The notes: generated by a model not told the origin, from the sequence alone. 64,000 bases of DNA from Adiantum capillus-veneris (GCA_014529385.2 CM043950.1:66916935-66980934), one strand, 5' to 3'; positions 43,635 through 56,019 are shown, counted from the first letter of the stretch. Translations and numbers: made by a program.

Positions 43635-45868
43635 TTGAAGTGCCAAAGTAGAAGTAAAAATTTACATCTAAAACTTGCTGGTATGGCTGACAAGGGACAA
43701 GAGATTGAAATGAATGTTGATAGCTTTGATTTTGCTAATGAAAGAGAAACTAATGATGCCCCTATGCTTGTAAACTATCTTGTTTCTAGGCTTCAACAAG
43801 CCCTGGGAAATCCATCCCTCCAAGGTGAAGTGCTACAGCAATTGCGCACCCATGGTATTCTCCTCCAAACTCCCCACCAAGAAGAGAGAGTACCTAGGAA
43901 AGCTCCTGGTGAGACTTCCAAAAGAGGACTCTGTCCGATAAGGGAAGAAGAGGAGGATCTGTACGAAGGGCTCAAAAACTTATTACTCAATGAGGCATCT
44001 TCCTCTCAAAGGAGAACCCAAGTTTCAATGGTAGAGCCCCCACCAAAAGAACGAGAAAGAAGAAAGTCTCCTGCCACCTCGACAGAGATGGCTCCACGAA
44101 GATGGTGGGAATTTTTTTTTCCAACAACCCCTAAATGGAGAAGACCATCGCATACTCCTCTTCACCATAATTCAAAGAGGGACGAGAGAAAACAAGAGAA
44201 GAAAAAGGCGAGAAAGAGGTCACCCTCTTCTCCATCTTCCTCATCCTCTTCCTCTTCTAAAGAAAGTGATGGTGTAGAAAAGGAGGAACAAGGGAAGAAA
44301 AAGGTGAGAAATAGGTCACCCTCTTCTCCATCCTCCTCATCCTCTTCCTCTTCTGAAGAAATTGATGGTGCAGCTCTCAAACCGCCCAAGAGAAGAGGCC
44401 GTAGGAAATCCTATGCAACCTAGAAAAGTTCAAAGAGGGAGAAAAGAACATCTCTTTCCTTACCTACGATGGCACCTTTGGTGCTACGGACAAAGTCTTG
44501 GCCTTTATCCAACAAGTCGATGCAGCGTTTGGAGATGAGGACTTCACAGAGTCCTCTAAGCTACGTCATATAGCTATGCATTTTCAAAAGTCCGCCAGGC
44601 AATGGTGGTCTAGCCTATGAGAAAACGATGAAGCTTCACGAACATGGAAAGCTTTACGATCTTCCATCATGAAGCAGTTTTTGGCTAGTGATGCCAAAGA
44701 CAAAGTACTCACCGAATGGCAAAGCTTGAAGCTCTCTCCCTAGGAATCTATTCACAAATATGTAGACAAGTTTTGGGATTTACATTTCAAACCCACTGTC
44801 TACAAAAAGATGGGTTTTGAGAGCAAAAAAAATAATTTTTTGTGGGTTTATCTGCGGATATGGAGGAGTATGTTAACCCTAAAGGCCTCGCACCATATCT
44901 GTGGTCATACACTATACCATGGTGGCTTCAAGAATCAACTTCCAACAAGGGGCTAAGAGAAATCTTAAGCCCATGGAAAACAAGGACCGTAGTGAGCCTA
45001 AGGGGAAGGACAAATTCCAAAAGTCTCCCAAAGGCAATTCCAACAACAACAAAGCCAAGGAGAAGGGAGTTTATAAAGGCAAAAATAAGTTCTCTCCTGA
45101 AGAGCTAGAGCGTTGTTCAAGTGCAGGGAGCAAGGGCATGCCTATCGTGCTTGTCCCCACAAGAATACATGTAATGAGCCTCCCAGAGCTACCTTGGTCG
45201 AAATTCAAGAAGAGGATGCTCATCACAAAGGATCTCCTCTATGTCATGCTTAGGGAAAGGTAAGAGAACATGATGGTTTTATTCTCTTTGACCCTGGTTC
45301 TACTCACAATCTCATATCCACAGAGTTGTCCACCAAGCTAGGCATCCAGGCCTATGAGATGGGAGATGTCCTACCTACTGATGGTGCTTTCAAGGGACAA
45401 GAAGCCTCAACCACTTCCTTAATTGGGAAATTGAGGCTCCATGTCCAAAGCTATTTGGACAAGGAGTATTTATTCATCTCTCCTCTCAAACACGAGGATG
45501 TAATCCTAGGGGCACCATGGTTTGATTGCATGGTTGCCAATGTTAAATTCCTTGAAAGACCAATCTATTTAAGGTACAGGGAAAAAGATATGTACATAGA
45601 TGCTAAGGAGTTCGGTAGCACCATACCCACTGTACATAATCAAGCTTTCAATAAGTCAATAAAGATCTCTATCTCCATGTACATGATTTTTGCTAAAGAT
45701 TCTCAAAATGAAGCTAATGTTTTAGCAAAAGAAGATATAATCACCTCCATAGCACATAGAGCTAGTTTTGACCTAGGAAGGTGGAAAGAAATCACAACCA
45801 TGCATATGGGACATCCACACCAACCCATGAGTTCCCATACATCATATGATAACATTCCATCACCATAA
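43635..45868 (+). pseudogene. Gypsy family A gag and protease (element truncated before RT)
   Basis: Gag opens MADKGQEIEMNVDSFDFANE near 43683, matching the minus-strand copy. An Arg/Ser-rich segment at about 44200-44390 contains two tandem copies of an RSPSSPSSSSSSSS unit. After the TAG at 44421-44423 and frame changes, capsid text (FLASDAKDKVLTEW near 44685) is followed by a zinc-knuckle relic (FKCREQGHAYRACP, first Cys lost, near 45115). Protease has FDPGSTHNLIST near 45290-45320, and the frame stays open to YDNIPSP at 45868. No RT, RNase H or integrase follows, so this is a 5' half element. Confidence 0.85.
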
Positions 45869-46808
45869 ACATGATGCAAAGCAGCTTCGACCTGTAGGTC
45901 AACCATAAACGATAACTTCACACATACGCAAAAAATGACTTTTTGGCATTTTTTTGAGAGCATGCAAAACATGCAAGTGAAAGTATTTGAGGTCAAACCA
46001 ATGCATCAAGCTCAGCTCCATAATATATACTATCACTCTATCACATCATTTCACCCATATGGTACTCATACAACGAACGGTAATCCCAAAAGGAAGACAC
46101 TTTCGTCATATCTGTTTATGCGGTTCGAGATGTTTAACCATATACTCCCACATAAGTTTATGGCCATCTAATAATTGAAATCAACTCACCAAAACAAACC
46201 ATAGAACATATAAAAATAGCTCGATTAACTCATGACGTCATATGATGCCCCCCCTTGGTAGCACCCCTACGCGTGTAGGTAAAACCAGTTATAGAGCATT
46301 AATAACTCGCATTCTCGAGGTGATAATGGAGACCTAAAATCATTTATCATCAAGTTTCATCAAGATTTTCAATTGTTTAAGTGGGTTTGCCCATCTAGTG
46401 AATCTATGTAGTGGTTCTCTAAGGAGGTTGGAGTCATAAAATTTGGTTGTGCAGTGGGCAACAAGCTGTTTTTTGACCAGATCTCTTAGCTCATGCATAT
46501 TTTTCACATGACACCAAAGAGAGGAAATGTTCTAATGTGGTGTTTTATCTCTGGTATAAAGGGTTCGGGCTCATTCATAACTGTTTGTGATTTATGACCA
46601 AAACAATGTTCCTACTACCGCCTCTATGACGTGAAACTAAAAGTGCTTTTTATGCACACATGTGACCATAAACGCATCATGTGCATAAATCAATGTGTTA
46701 AACATGATGTAATAATTATGGGGCAACTTCGTACGTACTCGGTTGATCCATACATGCACTCATATGCGAAAAAAAATCACCGAGAGGGTGACTACTCAGA
46801 AAAATGAC

Positions 46809-46810
<2 letters not shown>
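45869..46810. other. Non-coding stretch, nothing recognised
   Basis: There are no protein motifs beyond the end of the Gypsy A protease. A C-rich run (TGCCCCCCCTTGG) is near 46248. Confidence 0.5.

Positions 46811-46897
<87 letters not shown>
46811..46897. repeat. (GA)n microsatellite, about 87 bp
   Basis: An uninterrupted GA tract lies just outside the left end of the small Copia element. Confidence 0.95.
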
Positions 46898-46901
<4 letters not shown>

Positions 46902-46910
46902 GATGGTTGT

Positions 46911-47171
46911 TGATGGGGAGGAGCTGGGAGCACAATGGAAGAAGAATACGCACACACACACTCACACACACACACCACCATAGCCGCACACAGGTTGAAG
47001 GGGGAGAGCCAACGTACTATATGATCCCTTTCTTTCTTCTCTTATCTTATGCACTAAGGCACAATACACATTGTAATTAGTGTTAATGGCTCACACAAGT
47101 GTATAGCTGTACACTTAGGATTAGCGGCAGTTAGTGATAGGCGGTCGGCCACATGGCCATTAAACCTAACA
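46911..47171 (-). repeat. 3' LTR of the small Copia element
   Basis: On the minus strand it begins TGTTAGGTTTAATGGCC after a purine stretch (AAGTGGGAGAA) and ends at 46911. It differs from the 5' LTR by a few substitutions and a two-base length difference. Confidence 0.88.
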
Positions 47172-47226
47172 TTCTCCCACTTGATGGCCAATGTGGGAGA
47201 CTATAAAAATGGAAGAGCACCACTCT

Positions 47227-47769
47227 TCACCCAATGCCCATCAACTCACGACAGTGTTGAAACTGATGGCTGGAGAGACTCTTAGTGAGTGCATTGGCTG
47301 TGTTCTTTGATGTAGGAATCTTCACTAAAGCAAGGCTCTTGTTTGCCAGGCATTCACGACTGAAGTGATAGAGCACATCAATGTTTTTCGTTCTGGAATG
47401 AAACACTAGATTGCTAGCCAAGGCAATAGCACTTTGACTGTCACAATGAAGAACTGATGTACACTGCTCCAATCCAAGATCTTTCACTAGGCGAGCAAGC
47501 CAAACAGCTTCTTTGCATGCTTCACTCAATGCAACATACTCTGCCTCTATGGTAGAAATGGATGTAAAATCTTGAAGAACAGATCTCCAAGAAATAGCAG
47601 AACCAGCAAATGTGTAAATCCAAACTGTTGTTGATTTACGACTGTCAACACAGCCTGCATAGTCACTGTCTACAAATCCCTGAATGGATGACTCTCCACG
47701 ACCATAGAATAATTGTCTATCTGTAGTGCCACTCAAGTATCTGAGAATCGACTTGACAACACCCGTCAA
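47227..47769 (-). CDS. Copia RNase H remnant (open, 180 residues)
   Basis: It starts in the segment joining RT to RNase H (ILRYLSGTTDRQLFY) and keeps FVDSDYAGCVDSRKSTT, SISTIEAEYVALSEACKEAVWLA, LHCDSQSAIALASN and HSRTKNIDV. It ends with the usual Copia tail KIPTSKNTANALTKSL. The acidic residues of RNase H (Asp in DSDYAG, Glu in EAEY, Asp in CDSQSA) are present. There is no stop within 543 bp, unlike most coding debris here. Upstream RT, integrase, protease and gag are deleted. Ribonuclease activity alone would not allow transposition. Confidence 0.85.
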   Translation of the reverse strand: MTGVVKSILRYLSGTTDRQLFYGRGESSIQGFVDSDYAGCVDSRKSTTVWIYTFAGSAISWRSVLQDFTSISTIEAEYVALSEACKEAVWLARLVKDLGLEQCTSVLHCDSQSAIALASNLVFHSRTKNIDVLYHFSRECLANKSLALVKIPTSKNTANALTKSLSSHQFQHCRELMGIG

Positions 47770-48624
47770 AAGAACCTATACCACTCTATACATATCCTAT
47801 GGCAAGGCCTCGTAAGGGATGCTCTAGCTACCTGTATCACTGAAGGTATCTCCACATTTGAGAATACCCCAGCTCAATAAAAACCTCATGCTATCAACCC
47901 TCAACAATGTAGGTTATGCAGCAAAAAACGTATAGCCAAGTCTCAGAAATGGCTATCTTCCGGACCAAGTCTCAGAAATGGCCGGGACTGCCATACTAGC
48001 CAAAAGATGGCTCCACAAAAGCATACAATGGCAGTATCCACAAAGACGTACAAAGCTGTCAAGACGCTGAAACAGGCGTCAAAAGCATGTGCCGGCAACT
48101 AAACATCCCTGCAGGGAGTCAATTTTCTCTCAAAAGAGCTCAAACACTGTCAAAAGTGTCAACATATGCATGTACGCATAAAAAACTGCTCCCACTGGAA
48201 CCATAATATCGCAAGCACTGAAACCTGTAGCCTGTACCTGTACATGTAGTCGAAGAAGACAATGCTGTTAAGCTCCCACTCTATGCGTGTGTATGAGGCC
48301 ACTCCTAAAGAGGCTACACACTCCCGAATGAGCCGTGGGCTCTCGTAGATGGAAGAGACTGCAACAAAGGTACCTGTAACTGGCTATGGAAGCATTGCAA
48401 CACAAATTACCACAAGAGGGCTGAAAATTTCAGCTCCTGAACCGTAGATCGAATGGGGTTTCTGATGGCTCGAATGGCTCCGAAAGGGGGGTAAAACTCC
48501 AAGACACCCAGGACACCTGCTGGAAACGCTCTCGGGAAGCTGAACTTGCCAATGGAGAAATCGGAATCCTGTTTGCTCTCTTGAAAGTGCACGCGCGCGC
48601 GGAAACGATTTCGGGAATGAAACC
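47770..48624 (-). other. Leader/non-coding internal part of the small Copia element
   Basis: No coding motifs are seen. It includes short local repeats (for example AAGTCTCAGAAATGGC twice near 47938-47986) and leads to the primer binding site. Confidence 0.55.
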
Positions 48625-48636
48625 GCTCTGATACCA
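48625..48636 (-). other. Primer binding site of the small Copia element
   Basis: GCTCTGATACCA (plus strand) lies two bases from the LTR at 48639. Confidence 0.9.
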
Positions 48637-48638
48637 GA

Positions 48639-48897
48639 TGATGGGGAGGAGCTGGGAGCACAACGGAAGAAGAATACGCACGCACACACTCACACGCACA
48701 CCACCATAGCCACACACAGGTTGAGGGGGGAGAGCCAACGTATTGTATGCCCCCTTTCTTTCTTCTCTTATCTTATGCACTAAGGCACAATACACATTGT
48801 ACTTAGTGTTAATGGCTCACACAAGTGTATAGCTGTACACTTAGGGTTAGCGGCAGTTAGTGATGGGCGGTCAGCCACATGGCCATTAAACCTAACA
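48639..48897 (-). repeat. 5' LTR of the small Copia element
   Basis: Nearly identical to 46911-47171. It ends at CCTAACA and is followed by the GTTGT duplication. Confidence 0.88.
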
Positions 48898-48902
48898 GTT
48901 GT

Positions 48903-49434
48903 GGAGTTTAGAGCTTCTCACCGTGCTTTATAATCGATTTGGGGCTATGAAAAGGCTTCTTGCTTTTGCCGCAAGAGAGTGGTGATGAGAGTTACGTAGA
49001 GGTATCTACCACGAAAGCTTCCAGAGAGCGCATACAACTGAGAGAAGATAATAAGCAAGTAGAGAGAGAATATCCTTCTTCTTGTTCTTCTTCTTCTTCT
49101 TGAGAGAAGAGCTTATGGAGATGGTGATGAAGAGCTTGCACCACTCCGTATAATAGATACGTATAGCCTTGTGGTAGTAGACGCAACAAACGGCACTGGG
49201 AATTGAGCACTAACCGGCAAGTTATAGGCAAGTGTAGGAGGCTGGAGTAACTCCCAAGCCAGAAGGTAGCGCTACCTCTTCTGCTTGGAATAGCTACACA
49301 ACTTTTGGGACTTTGTTAAAAACAAGGCTTGGCTTTTGGTGGTCAACTCTCCCACTTACCATTCAATTTTTATAGCAAAATTGGCCATCTGAGAAGTATT
49401 TGGCCAACTTTTGGGAATCGTACCTAGACTATGC
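48903..49434. other. Non-coding stretch, nothing recognised
   Basis: This is DNA between two elements. A short CTT/GAA-rich segment near 49073-49100 gives a Glu-rich spurious ORF on the minus strand. Confidence 0.5.
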
Positions 49435-49439
49435 TGCAT

Positions 49440-51421
49440 TGTAATATCCCGACATAATTATGACTTTCCCGTACTGCCCCAACGTATTCACAATATCACT
49501 TTTTATAAAAATAATTCTCATAAAAATCTCGTCTGGTCCCGTTTTTGCTCCGACTGACCATTTTAAATCCAACGGAGACTAAAATTAATATTTTCATGTT
49601 TAGGTCATAAAAATCACATTGCTTTTCAAAAATGCCAAAACGCACGAAAAGCTAAAAATAGCGTAAAAGCAAAAAAAGCAAATTTCTTTAAAAATTGAAC
49701 CACGAGTTCCCCTCGTCCACTGGAATAAGAAAGCGGACTTGCTGTTCACTAAAAAGCACTAAAAACCATGAAAAGCTAAAAATAGAGCGAAAAGCACCCA
49801 AAAAGTAGATTTTTACAAAATTGAACCATAGCTTCCATGGAACACGTAGGTTAACACTAGGTTGGTAATGGGACACTTTTATGTCCTGTTAAGTGACCAT
49901 TTTCCTTGAATTATGTCAAGAGTTTCAAAATGGATTTTGAGGTGCTATCTATCTAGAAATTTGTCTCATGAGCTGAAAAAAACGCGACATTTTTTTGGAA
50001 TATCAATTCCATCTTTAACATTGTCCTTGCACAACATTTCACAACCTAAACTGTGTGAAAAAACGGGTCCTGTTTTTGCCTTTTTTCAACTTTTTGCAAC
50101 TATACCACTCTAGAATTCATGTTTGTGAGGTCTATAATGCTAGAGAACTATCTCTAGTAGTCCTCAACATGTCCTGATGCTTCTAGGGAGAAATAAATAT
50201 TAAAGTTGTAAGTTATGACCAACTTACAAAAATTGTCAAATCCTGTTTTTTACCCAATTTTAGCTATTCTATGATTTTTTTGGTGGATTTCATGATATCC
50301 AAATACATTTTTTATTTTATATGGCGCATATTGTAACATAAAGCTAACATTCCTTGAGTTTTGGGGCACCTAATACCCTATTTTGCATAGTACACAACGA
50401 TGGTTGATTTTTTCAATTATAGAAGAAAATGAAACATTCTAGTATATCAAGTATAGCTTTTTCAATATTGTTAGTTTCTTGTGACAACTACATGCATTTG
50501 GTAGGTAGTAACCATATCTAGTCATAAGGATCAAATTTGGCTAGATATTGAATAGTTTCTATGGGATTCTACAACTCATAATGTTGAACCCAGTTTTTTC
50601 ATGTTTGCTGTATTTAACACTTCATCTTTGTCCCCAATATTCCCCTTGGTAAGAGATGTATTATTATTTTGATATGCTCCATGGCTCCTTATGAACATAA
50701 AGGAAAAAAGGGAACTAAGAAAACATGCATATATTATTTTTATTGAGTGTGGCTATAGAAACTTTGATGATAGGTTTGTAGAATGGTAAAAATTCAACTT
50801 TTTTGTACCTATTTATTTTGGCAAAACAAAAAATAGTAAGTGAGAAGCAATCATATGTTCTGATCACCAACCCATTGAAGTTAACTAGGGAATTTATCTC
50901 AAGTCCTACAAAAATTCCTAATCTTATTTTTATGCAACAAAACGTAAGAAATGACTGTTTTGATGAAAATTCACTGGTCCATCAACTTTGGAGGCTTGGT
51001 GTGACCAAAAGATGAGAAATTTTACAAGTTTCTTATTTTTTCCATGTTTAGTAGGCCTTGAACTATAACCTCATGAAAGGATTTTACAAAATGAGTGGAC
51101 CTACTATGGTTTTGGAGGTTTTTTTCAAAACCCTGAAAGGACACTTTTATGTCCTGTTAGGTTACCAACCTAGTGTTAAAGATCTGACCTTGCTTTTTGC
51201 AAAAAAACGCTCAAAAACATGAAAAGTTAAAAATAACGGATTTTTTCAAAACTGACCCAAACTCCCATCTAACCTACTGGAACATGGAAACAACCTTGCT
51301 TTTTACTTTAGAACCTTCCATTACTCTCAATCAAGCATCCTAAGTAAAAAATTTGGCAAAATAGATATTGAAAGTTATTTTTCTTATTTTTAGAAGAGAC
51401 CCAAAAATTGGGGATCCTACA
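49440..51421 (-). repeat. 3' LTR of Gypsy family B (about 1982 bp including a nested insertion)
   Basis: On the minus strand a purine tract (GTGTGGGAGGA near 51432-51422) precedes TGTAGGATCCCC at 51421. The LTR ends GGGATATTACA at 49440. It contains about three diverged 115-bp tandem units with the phrase ATGAAAAGCTAAAAATAG (about 49620, 49736 and 51186). The array is split between the second and third units by DNA bounded by 18-bp inverted repeats. Confidence 0.75.
49851..51179. mobile_element. Putative TTAA-bounded inverted-repeat element nested in the Gypsy B LTR
   Basis: TTAACACTAGGTTGGTAA (49851-49868) and its exact reverse complement (51162-51179) bound 1329 bp. Just inside each end is GGACACTTTTATGTCC, itself a small hairpin. 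The insertion splits a tandem array in the LTR. Counting TTAA as the duplicated target gives 14-bp terminal repeats starting CACTAGG. No transposase is visible, so it would be non-autonomous. An internal inverted duplication in the LTR is the alternative. Confidence 0.5.
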
Positions 51422-51452
51422 TCCTCCCACACTTGAAAAATTCGAGGTGTCC

Positions 51453-54400
51453 TCACCTCAACATGAAATCTAGATAATTTTTTATCATTACATCATCACA
51501 TTCCCAAGTGGCATCCTCTTGAGGATACGTTGACCATTTAACACGGTGTTCAATAATGGTCCGATTACGTAGAGAATTGGTTTTGCTTTGAAGTATTACT
51601 TTGGGATATACTTCGGAAGTTCCACCAGTAGAGGTAGATAATAGAGAATCATCAAGAATATGTTGCAGATCAAGTACATACTTCTTGAGTAAGCGAACGT
51701 GAAAAACATCATGTACCTTTATGTGTGGTGGTAACAAGAGTCTGTAAGCTTGATCATTAATCCGCTCTGTGATTACAAAAGGTCCACAATATCTGACACT
51801 CAACTTCTTACACTTACCCATTGATAAAGAACTATGTTTGGGTTTCACTCGCAAAAATACCATATCGCCATCTTCAAAAAGTCTGGCAGATCGTTTTGGA
51901 TTAGCATAACTCTTCTGTCTATCCTGAGTAGTCTTAATATCTTGTTGTATAAGATTGGTTTGTATTCATTTCATCCAACATGTCTTTGGATGATTGAACT
52001 TGTTTGAGAGGAGGGTCTGTCCATTTGAGTGGAGTAAGACACTCTTGTCCATACAATGCTCTAAAAGGAGAGATTCCAATTGAGTGTTGAAATGAGGAAC
52101 TATACGTAAATTCAACCAAATACAAATATCAATTCCATTTACTTTGCTCATGTATACAGTAAGCTCTCAAAATGTCTTCAATGGTTTGATTTGTCCTTTC
52201 TGTCTGCCCATCAGTTCTCACGATCATAAATTATCCATCTAGGTGAACCGCGAACATGAAAACACCTTTCATAAAGACCTGAGCTATATCCTTAGCTGTA
52301 AATGTTGTCTTGACTGGAAATAAATGGGTCATTTTTGTAAGCATATCAACAACCACAAAAATAGAGTCATATCCCATAGATTTAGGAAGTCCTGTAATGA
52401 AATCCATGGATATGCATTCCCATTTCATTTGTGGAGCATCAATAGGTTGAAGCTTACCGGGGTATCGGATTCATTTAGGTTTAATACATTGGCATGTTAA
52501 ACAACCTGTAACATAGTTCAACACATCATGCTTTAGTTCCGGCCAAAAGAAACTCTTTCTTACAATAGAGTAAGTTTTAATGTATCCTGGATGTCTTGCT
52601 ATAGGTATATCATGAGCTTCCTGTAATATCTGAAGTTTGATTCTACCTTGATTTGGAATACAAAGATGATTACAGAAGTAAAGGTCATCACCTTCAATGT
52701 GAAAGCCTTTGATTTGCCTTTCTTGCTTCTCTGTGCGATTATTTAAGTTCATGAAGTACTAGATTCTTCAGTAATACGAGTCTTGAGTCATACCTTCTCG
52801 AATAAAGTCAATTAAAGAAGTAGTAGAGGTTGTGACAGTTCCTACAGTACTCTTCCTGCTCAAAGTATCGGCCCCACAAGATTTTCCTTCCCATGTTTAT
52901 ATTCAATTCCAAAATCATATTTTCATAAAAACTCCATCCATCTTTGTTGCCACATATTAAGGTCAAATTGGGTGTAGATCCACTTTAGGCTTTTATGATC
53001 GGTATGTAGTTCAAATCTCCTTTCAAGAAGATAATGTCACCATACTTTAAGAGCATGCACAACGACCAATAATTCCAAGTCATGTTTATGATAATTTATC
53101 TTATGTATACATAACTTACAAGACTCATAAGCTACTAGTTTTCCTTCTTGAGGCAGAACGCCACCAATTGCTTGTACACTTGCATTAGTGAGCACAATGA
53201 ATGTGTTAGAGAAGTCTGGAAGCTGTAGTATGGGGAGCATTCACCAAGGCTTCTTTGAGTTTCTCAAAACTAGCTTGAGCACGCTCATTCCAAGTAAACA
53301 CTTCAACCTTCTTAAGAGAATTAGTAAATGGAGATGCAATCTTAGCATAACCCTGAATAAATGTACGATACCATCCTGTCAAACCAAGAATGCCACGTAC
53401 TTCTCGTACTGATTTTGGTAAAGTTCAAGTACTTGACGTACATGTTTTTCATGTTCTTCTCTATTTCTTGAGTAAACTAGGATATCATCAAAGAAGACAA
53501 TAACAAAATCATGAAGATGCTCTCGAAATACGTTGGTCATAAGACAATTAAAAGTTGCAAGAGCATTAGTAAGTCCAAAAGACATAACTGTAAATTCATA
53601 ATGTCCAAAACGAGTATTAAATCTTGTCTTTGGTATGTCCTCCTCCTTGATTCAGATTTGGTAATACCCTAACTTAAGATCAATTTTTTTGAAGATAGAA
53701 GATCTATGTAATCGGTCAAGTAGTTCATCAATCCTTGGTATTGTACATTTATTCTTGACTATTACATGGTTCAATCCACGATAATCAATACAAAGACATA
53801 GGGTACCATCCTTCTTCCGATTAAAGAGAACAGGAGTACTCCATGGAGAACATTGGGTCGAATAAATCCTTGTTCAAGGAGTTGAGTTAATTGCTCCTTG
53901 AGTTCTGCGGATTCAGGTACTGACATTTTGTAAGGTCTATGAGCAACTAGTTGAGCTTCTGGAGTAAGCTCTATTGCATGATCAACATCATGCTGGGGTG
54001 GTAGCTGTGAAAGTTATTCGAAAAATACATCATCAAATTTTGTTATCCATTTGGATTCATGTGAATCTATCTTCTTCTTCTTAGGGTTAAGCTTTACTAT
54101 GTAAATCCTCTCATTCTTCCTATGACTCTTCATAAGTTTGGTAAAGTTCACTAGTGTGATTTAGGATTCCCTCGTTTTCCAGTAAAACTGTAACCCTAGA
54201 GTTTTGATCATTTTCAAAAGTCAATGAAGTGTCTGTACAATTTATGTGAGCATCATTGGCTTTAAGCCAATCCATTCCTAGGATTCAATCTTAAATTCCT
54301 ATGGGTAAGACTCTGAAGTTCGTAGAAGTATTATGAACATCCAAAAAGAAATTCAAGTTACCCACCAAAGTAGAAAATCTAACCCTCCTACCCGTAGCTA

Positions 54401-55720
54401 ATTCTACTGTAAGGTCTGTATCGGGGTGTTCAGGCAAAATGAGGTTTCTGATGCAGTTAGGAGATATGAAAGAATGTGTACTCCTTGAACCAATCAATAA
54501 GGTAAAATGATTACCTTGATATTCCGCTGGGGTTTGAATAACTGAAAATTGTTCATTCACTCCCCGATGTTCAATTGCAGCATGAAAATCCATGTTTGCC
54601 TGATTTCTTTCACCTCTAGCCCCTTGAGCTCTGTTAACTTGAGGTCTTCCTTGAGGTCTTCCTTGAGGTCTTTGATTTCCTCCTCCTCCTGGACGAGGTT
54701 GACAAGTAACATTTTGGTTGTTGTTATTGTTGATAAGAGGTCCATTTCGAACAAAAGGTGGATTGCCTGACGTAAAATTCCTTTGGTTTTGAGGTTGTCT
54801 CTGGGTTGGTTAAAGTTTTTCTGATTGAAGTTCCTCTGAACTAGCGGTGGTCTGGGTTTAAAATTTTTGAAGTTTTGATTCGGATTGAAGTTTCTATGTT
54901 CATAATTGTCCACCAATCTTGTGAAGCTTGAATTGTTAATTGGACAATCCTTGGATTGATGACCAGGATCAAGATAAGTGTAGCACATATGATCCTGTCT
55001 AGCTTTTATACGTAATAAGTTTTCTTTTCTTTGTTGTGGATTCCCAGATCTTTGTTCCTCCTTGGGACGAGGTCTTTTGATTTCACGAATAGGGACAGGT
55101 TCTATTTTCCTCTTTCTTGTAGTAGATAATTCTATTTCAATGGGTTTGCCTATATCAAGGACATCTGCAAAATTGGTAAGACAAAGACTATGGAGTCTAG
55201 TCTTCATAGGATTATGTAACCTTGACACGAGTCGAGCTACCTTAACCTCTTGAGTCATCCCTGCTGGAGCATACTTGAAAAGGGTAAAGAAATGTTGATA
55301 GTATGATTCCAGTTCTCTGGTTCCTTGAGTATAGTCAAGAAACTCATTCATACGATTTGAATGATAGACTTTGTTTTGATAGTTCTTCTTAAGCTGTGTC
55401 TTAAGATAATCCCAAGTTGCAGCATTAGGATTCACATTGTTTTTTGTGCAATGATCTCTCCACCAATGCTTGGCTATTTTCTCTAGTTTGAACTTAACGA
55501 TGATAGCTTTGTTTACTACTGACGAATGGGCCTAGTCAAAGTAGTCATCTATGCGCTCAATCCAATCTTCAAGAACTTTGCCTACATCTTTGCCTTTCCC
55601 ACTAAAATTTTCAGGTTGAGACTTGCAAAGCATAGCATCGATGTCTCTATTGATGATGGTGTGTTGAGGAACAATAAGCGTATTTGTGTTAGCAACAGTT
55701 GTATTTCCTCTAGGAGACAT
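51453..55720 (-). pseudogene. Gypsy family B gag-pol polyprotein with chromodomain (degenerate)
   Basis: Gag opens at ATG 55720 (MSPRGNTTVANTNTLIVPQ). Capsid text (TWDYLKTQLKKNYQ, ELESYYQHFFTLFKYAPAG, about 55420-55270) is followed by a zinc knuckle with one Cys lost (CYTYLDPGHQSKDCP near 54985-54940). Protease reads IGSRSTHSFIS near 54510, where Arg replaces the Asp-containing motif. RT has [16 protein letters not shown] and [11 protein letters not shown] at 53585-53480. RNase H has FIVLTNASVQAIGGVL near 53205. The integrase zinc region is near 52640-52480, with core text FITGLPKSMGYDSIFVVVD at about 52400. A C-terminal chromodomain (IIEHRVKWSTYPQEDATWE) lies at about 51560-51500. Many frameshifts and stops are present. 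No 5' LTR or primer site was found beyond 55720. Confidence 0.87.
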
Positions 55721-56019
55721 GGAAACTTACTGCACCATATCAACCAAGGTCACATTTAGTAAAATATTCTAATCCGCCTGAAGTTCTTAAATCAAATAGA
55801 ACATGCACTTAAAGATGAGATGAGAAGAAAATAGGAAAAAGGATAATGAATAAATTAACCCAATTTATATATCACAAAACTTTGTGTTTTTGAAAAGTCT
55901 ACAAAGTGTCTTGAAATTTTTTAATAAATCCTAGTGGCTCTAACATAATGCACTCGTTAATAGCCATTATGACATCCTTCCACCAATGGAGTATAGTTGT
56001 CCCATTCCTTGAGTATGTC
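55721..56019. other. Non-coding stretch at the truncated 5' side of Gypsy B
   Basis: No primer binding site or copy of the 49440-51421 LTR is visible here. Confidence 0.45.

Larger units (their letters stand above)
46911..48897 (-). mobile_element. Complete non-autonomous Copia element (1987 bp) with both LTRs and target duplication
   Basis: Two LTRs of about 260 bp (46911-47171 and 48639-48897) are nearly identical. Both run from TGATGGGGAGGAGCTGGG to AAACCTAACA on the plus strand. A minus-strand primer binding site lies at 48625-48636. The 5-bp GTTGT flanks the element on both sides (46906-46910 and 48898-48902). The internal region of about 1.45 kb keeps only an RNase H coding fragment. 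This is a compact deletion derivative that would have needed proteins from an autonomous relative. Confidence 0.9.

Noticed and set aside
43793-44389. Minus-strand Glu/Asp-rich ORFs opposite Gypsy A gag
   Set aside because: They are reverse translations of the Ser/Arg repeat.
49440-51421. Solo LTR interpretation for the 49.4-51.4 kb LTR
   Set aside because: A purine tract and the chromodomain end of Gypsy B directly adjoin it, so it is the 3' LTR of that element.
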